A DNA stretch of 64,000 nucleotides. Origin: Centipeda noxia ATCC 43541. GTDB taxonomy: Bacteria; Bacillota; Negativicutes; Selenomonadales; Selenomonadaceae. Positions 63,770-64,000 of the stretch are shown here, piece by piece. Location of the stretch: positions 113,890 through 177,889 of the forward strand of contig NZ_GG749280.1 in assembly GCF_000160555.1 (NCBI RefSeq), written 5' to 3'. The stretch's first letter is position 1, and each line of letters opens with the position of its first letter. The notes under the pieces were generated by a model that did not search any database, was not told where the DNA came from, and was given only the letters and a program-made list of their open reading frames with translations. The position numbers and the translations under genes are program-made.

Positions 63770-64000
63770 TTATGCGAACACAACCCTTTTCTTCACCAGT
63801 TTCTCGAGTTCATGCGGGTCTACATTCTGTCTGTATCCGCCCGCTTCTTCCATCTGCGCGGCAACGACCTCTCTTGCATACTGCTGACGCACCGCGTTGA
63901 AGTCTTCTTCGCCGTGAGCGAGACGCCGCTTCTCTTTTTCCGCTCGAATTTCCGGGTGCTTATGTTCAATCAGCGCAAAACATACTGCACTGTCTTTTCC
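63770..64000 (-). CDS. C-terminal end of a paralogous glycosyltransferase (partial)
   Basis: The frame is open to the right edge; 76 residues remain, ending RVVFA. The stretch YRQNVDPHELEKLV matches the tail of the preceding fusion protein ([14 protein letters not shown]), and ALIEHKHPEIR resembles [11 protein letters not shown] in that protein and [10 protein letters not shown] in the 330-residue glycosyltransferase. It is therefore probably a third member of this GT2 group. It lies 40 bases upstream of the fusion gene. Confidence 0.7.
   Translation of the reverse strand, partial: GKDSAVCFALIEHKHPEIRAEKEKRRLAHGEEDFNAVRQQYAREVVAAQMEEAGGYRQNVDPHELEKLVKKRVVFA

Noticed and set aside
1-64000. 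CRISPR arrays, insertion sequences, prophage, tRNA or rRNA genes
   Set aside because: No spaced direct-repeat arrays, transposase or integrase genes, or tRNA/rRNA sequences were recognised by eye; a tRNA scan and covariance search would be needed to exclude small RNAs.

Overview
The window is chromosomal DNA of a diderm Firmicute, most likely Selenomonas or a close relative in the Negativicutes. Four things point that way: GC-rich, densely packed genes; a Gram-positive-style division cluster (small basic protein, DUF881 protein, DivIB-type FtsQ); a MurE with the DNPR motif typical of meso-diaminopimelate addition; and a Gram-negative-style surface-glycan locus with phosphocholine genes. The genus is an inference. 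I saw no phage, insertion sequence, CRISPR array, rRNA or tRNA gene.

Layout. 1-4.9 kb (+): end of an NCS2-like permease gene, an exported glucosaminidase, an ABC-F ATPase, a UbiB/ABC1-family kinase and an AroH-type chorismate mutase. 5.0-10.4 kb (-): a galactitol-type PTS operon (PRD regulator, IIA, IIB, IIC) ending with a zinc polyol dehydrogenase. 10.5-24.3 kb (-): the dcw cluster, from mraZ through rsmH, ftsL, murE, murF, mraY, murD, murG, a murC-ddl fusion, ftsQ, a DUF881 gene and sbp to ftsZ. It starts at a promoter followed by 10-bp-phased MraZ boxes. 24.4-31.8 kb (-): dapB-asd, recG, pckA and thrC. 31.9-37.6 kb (+): an NAD synthetase whose glutaminase domain looks dead, then a Mn/Zn/Fe-type ABC transporter operon interrupted by a 156-bp inverted repeat and ending in a permease fused to a winged-helix domain. 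37.7-46.1 kb (-): purL, galE-deoD, htpX and serA. 46.2-51.3 kb (+): a nickel/peptide-type ABC importer with both ATPases in one protein. 51.4-54.2 kb (-): a membrane protein of unknown function and hcp under a Crp/Fnr-like site. 54.3-64 kb (-): a surface-glycan operon, running off the right edge.

How the parts work together. The dcw cluster covers lipid II synthesis from UDP-MurNAc through the Mur ligases, MraY and MurG, plus part of the divisome, but has no ftsI, ftsW, ftsA or murB. dapB and asd supply diaminopimelate to MurE. The right-hand operon appears to make a nucleotide-linked 3-amino-3,6-dideoxyhexose (ketoisomerase, aminotransferase, acetyltransferases), transfer sugars (two paralogous GT2 modules and the end of a third) and make CDP-choline (LicA, LicB, LicC). 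It has no recognisable LicD phosphocholine transferase, while a CDP-glycerol-type phosphotransferase homologue sits in the same operon.

Most notable points: a chorismate mutase with the active-site carboxylate apparently moved (Asp in place of Cys75, Gln in place of Glu78, B. subtilis numbering), the degenerate NAD synthetase glutaminase domain, the permease-winged-helix fusion, the structured repeat in the metal-transport operon, and the phosphocholine/amino-sugar locus.
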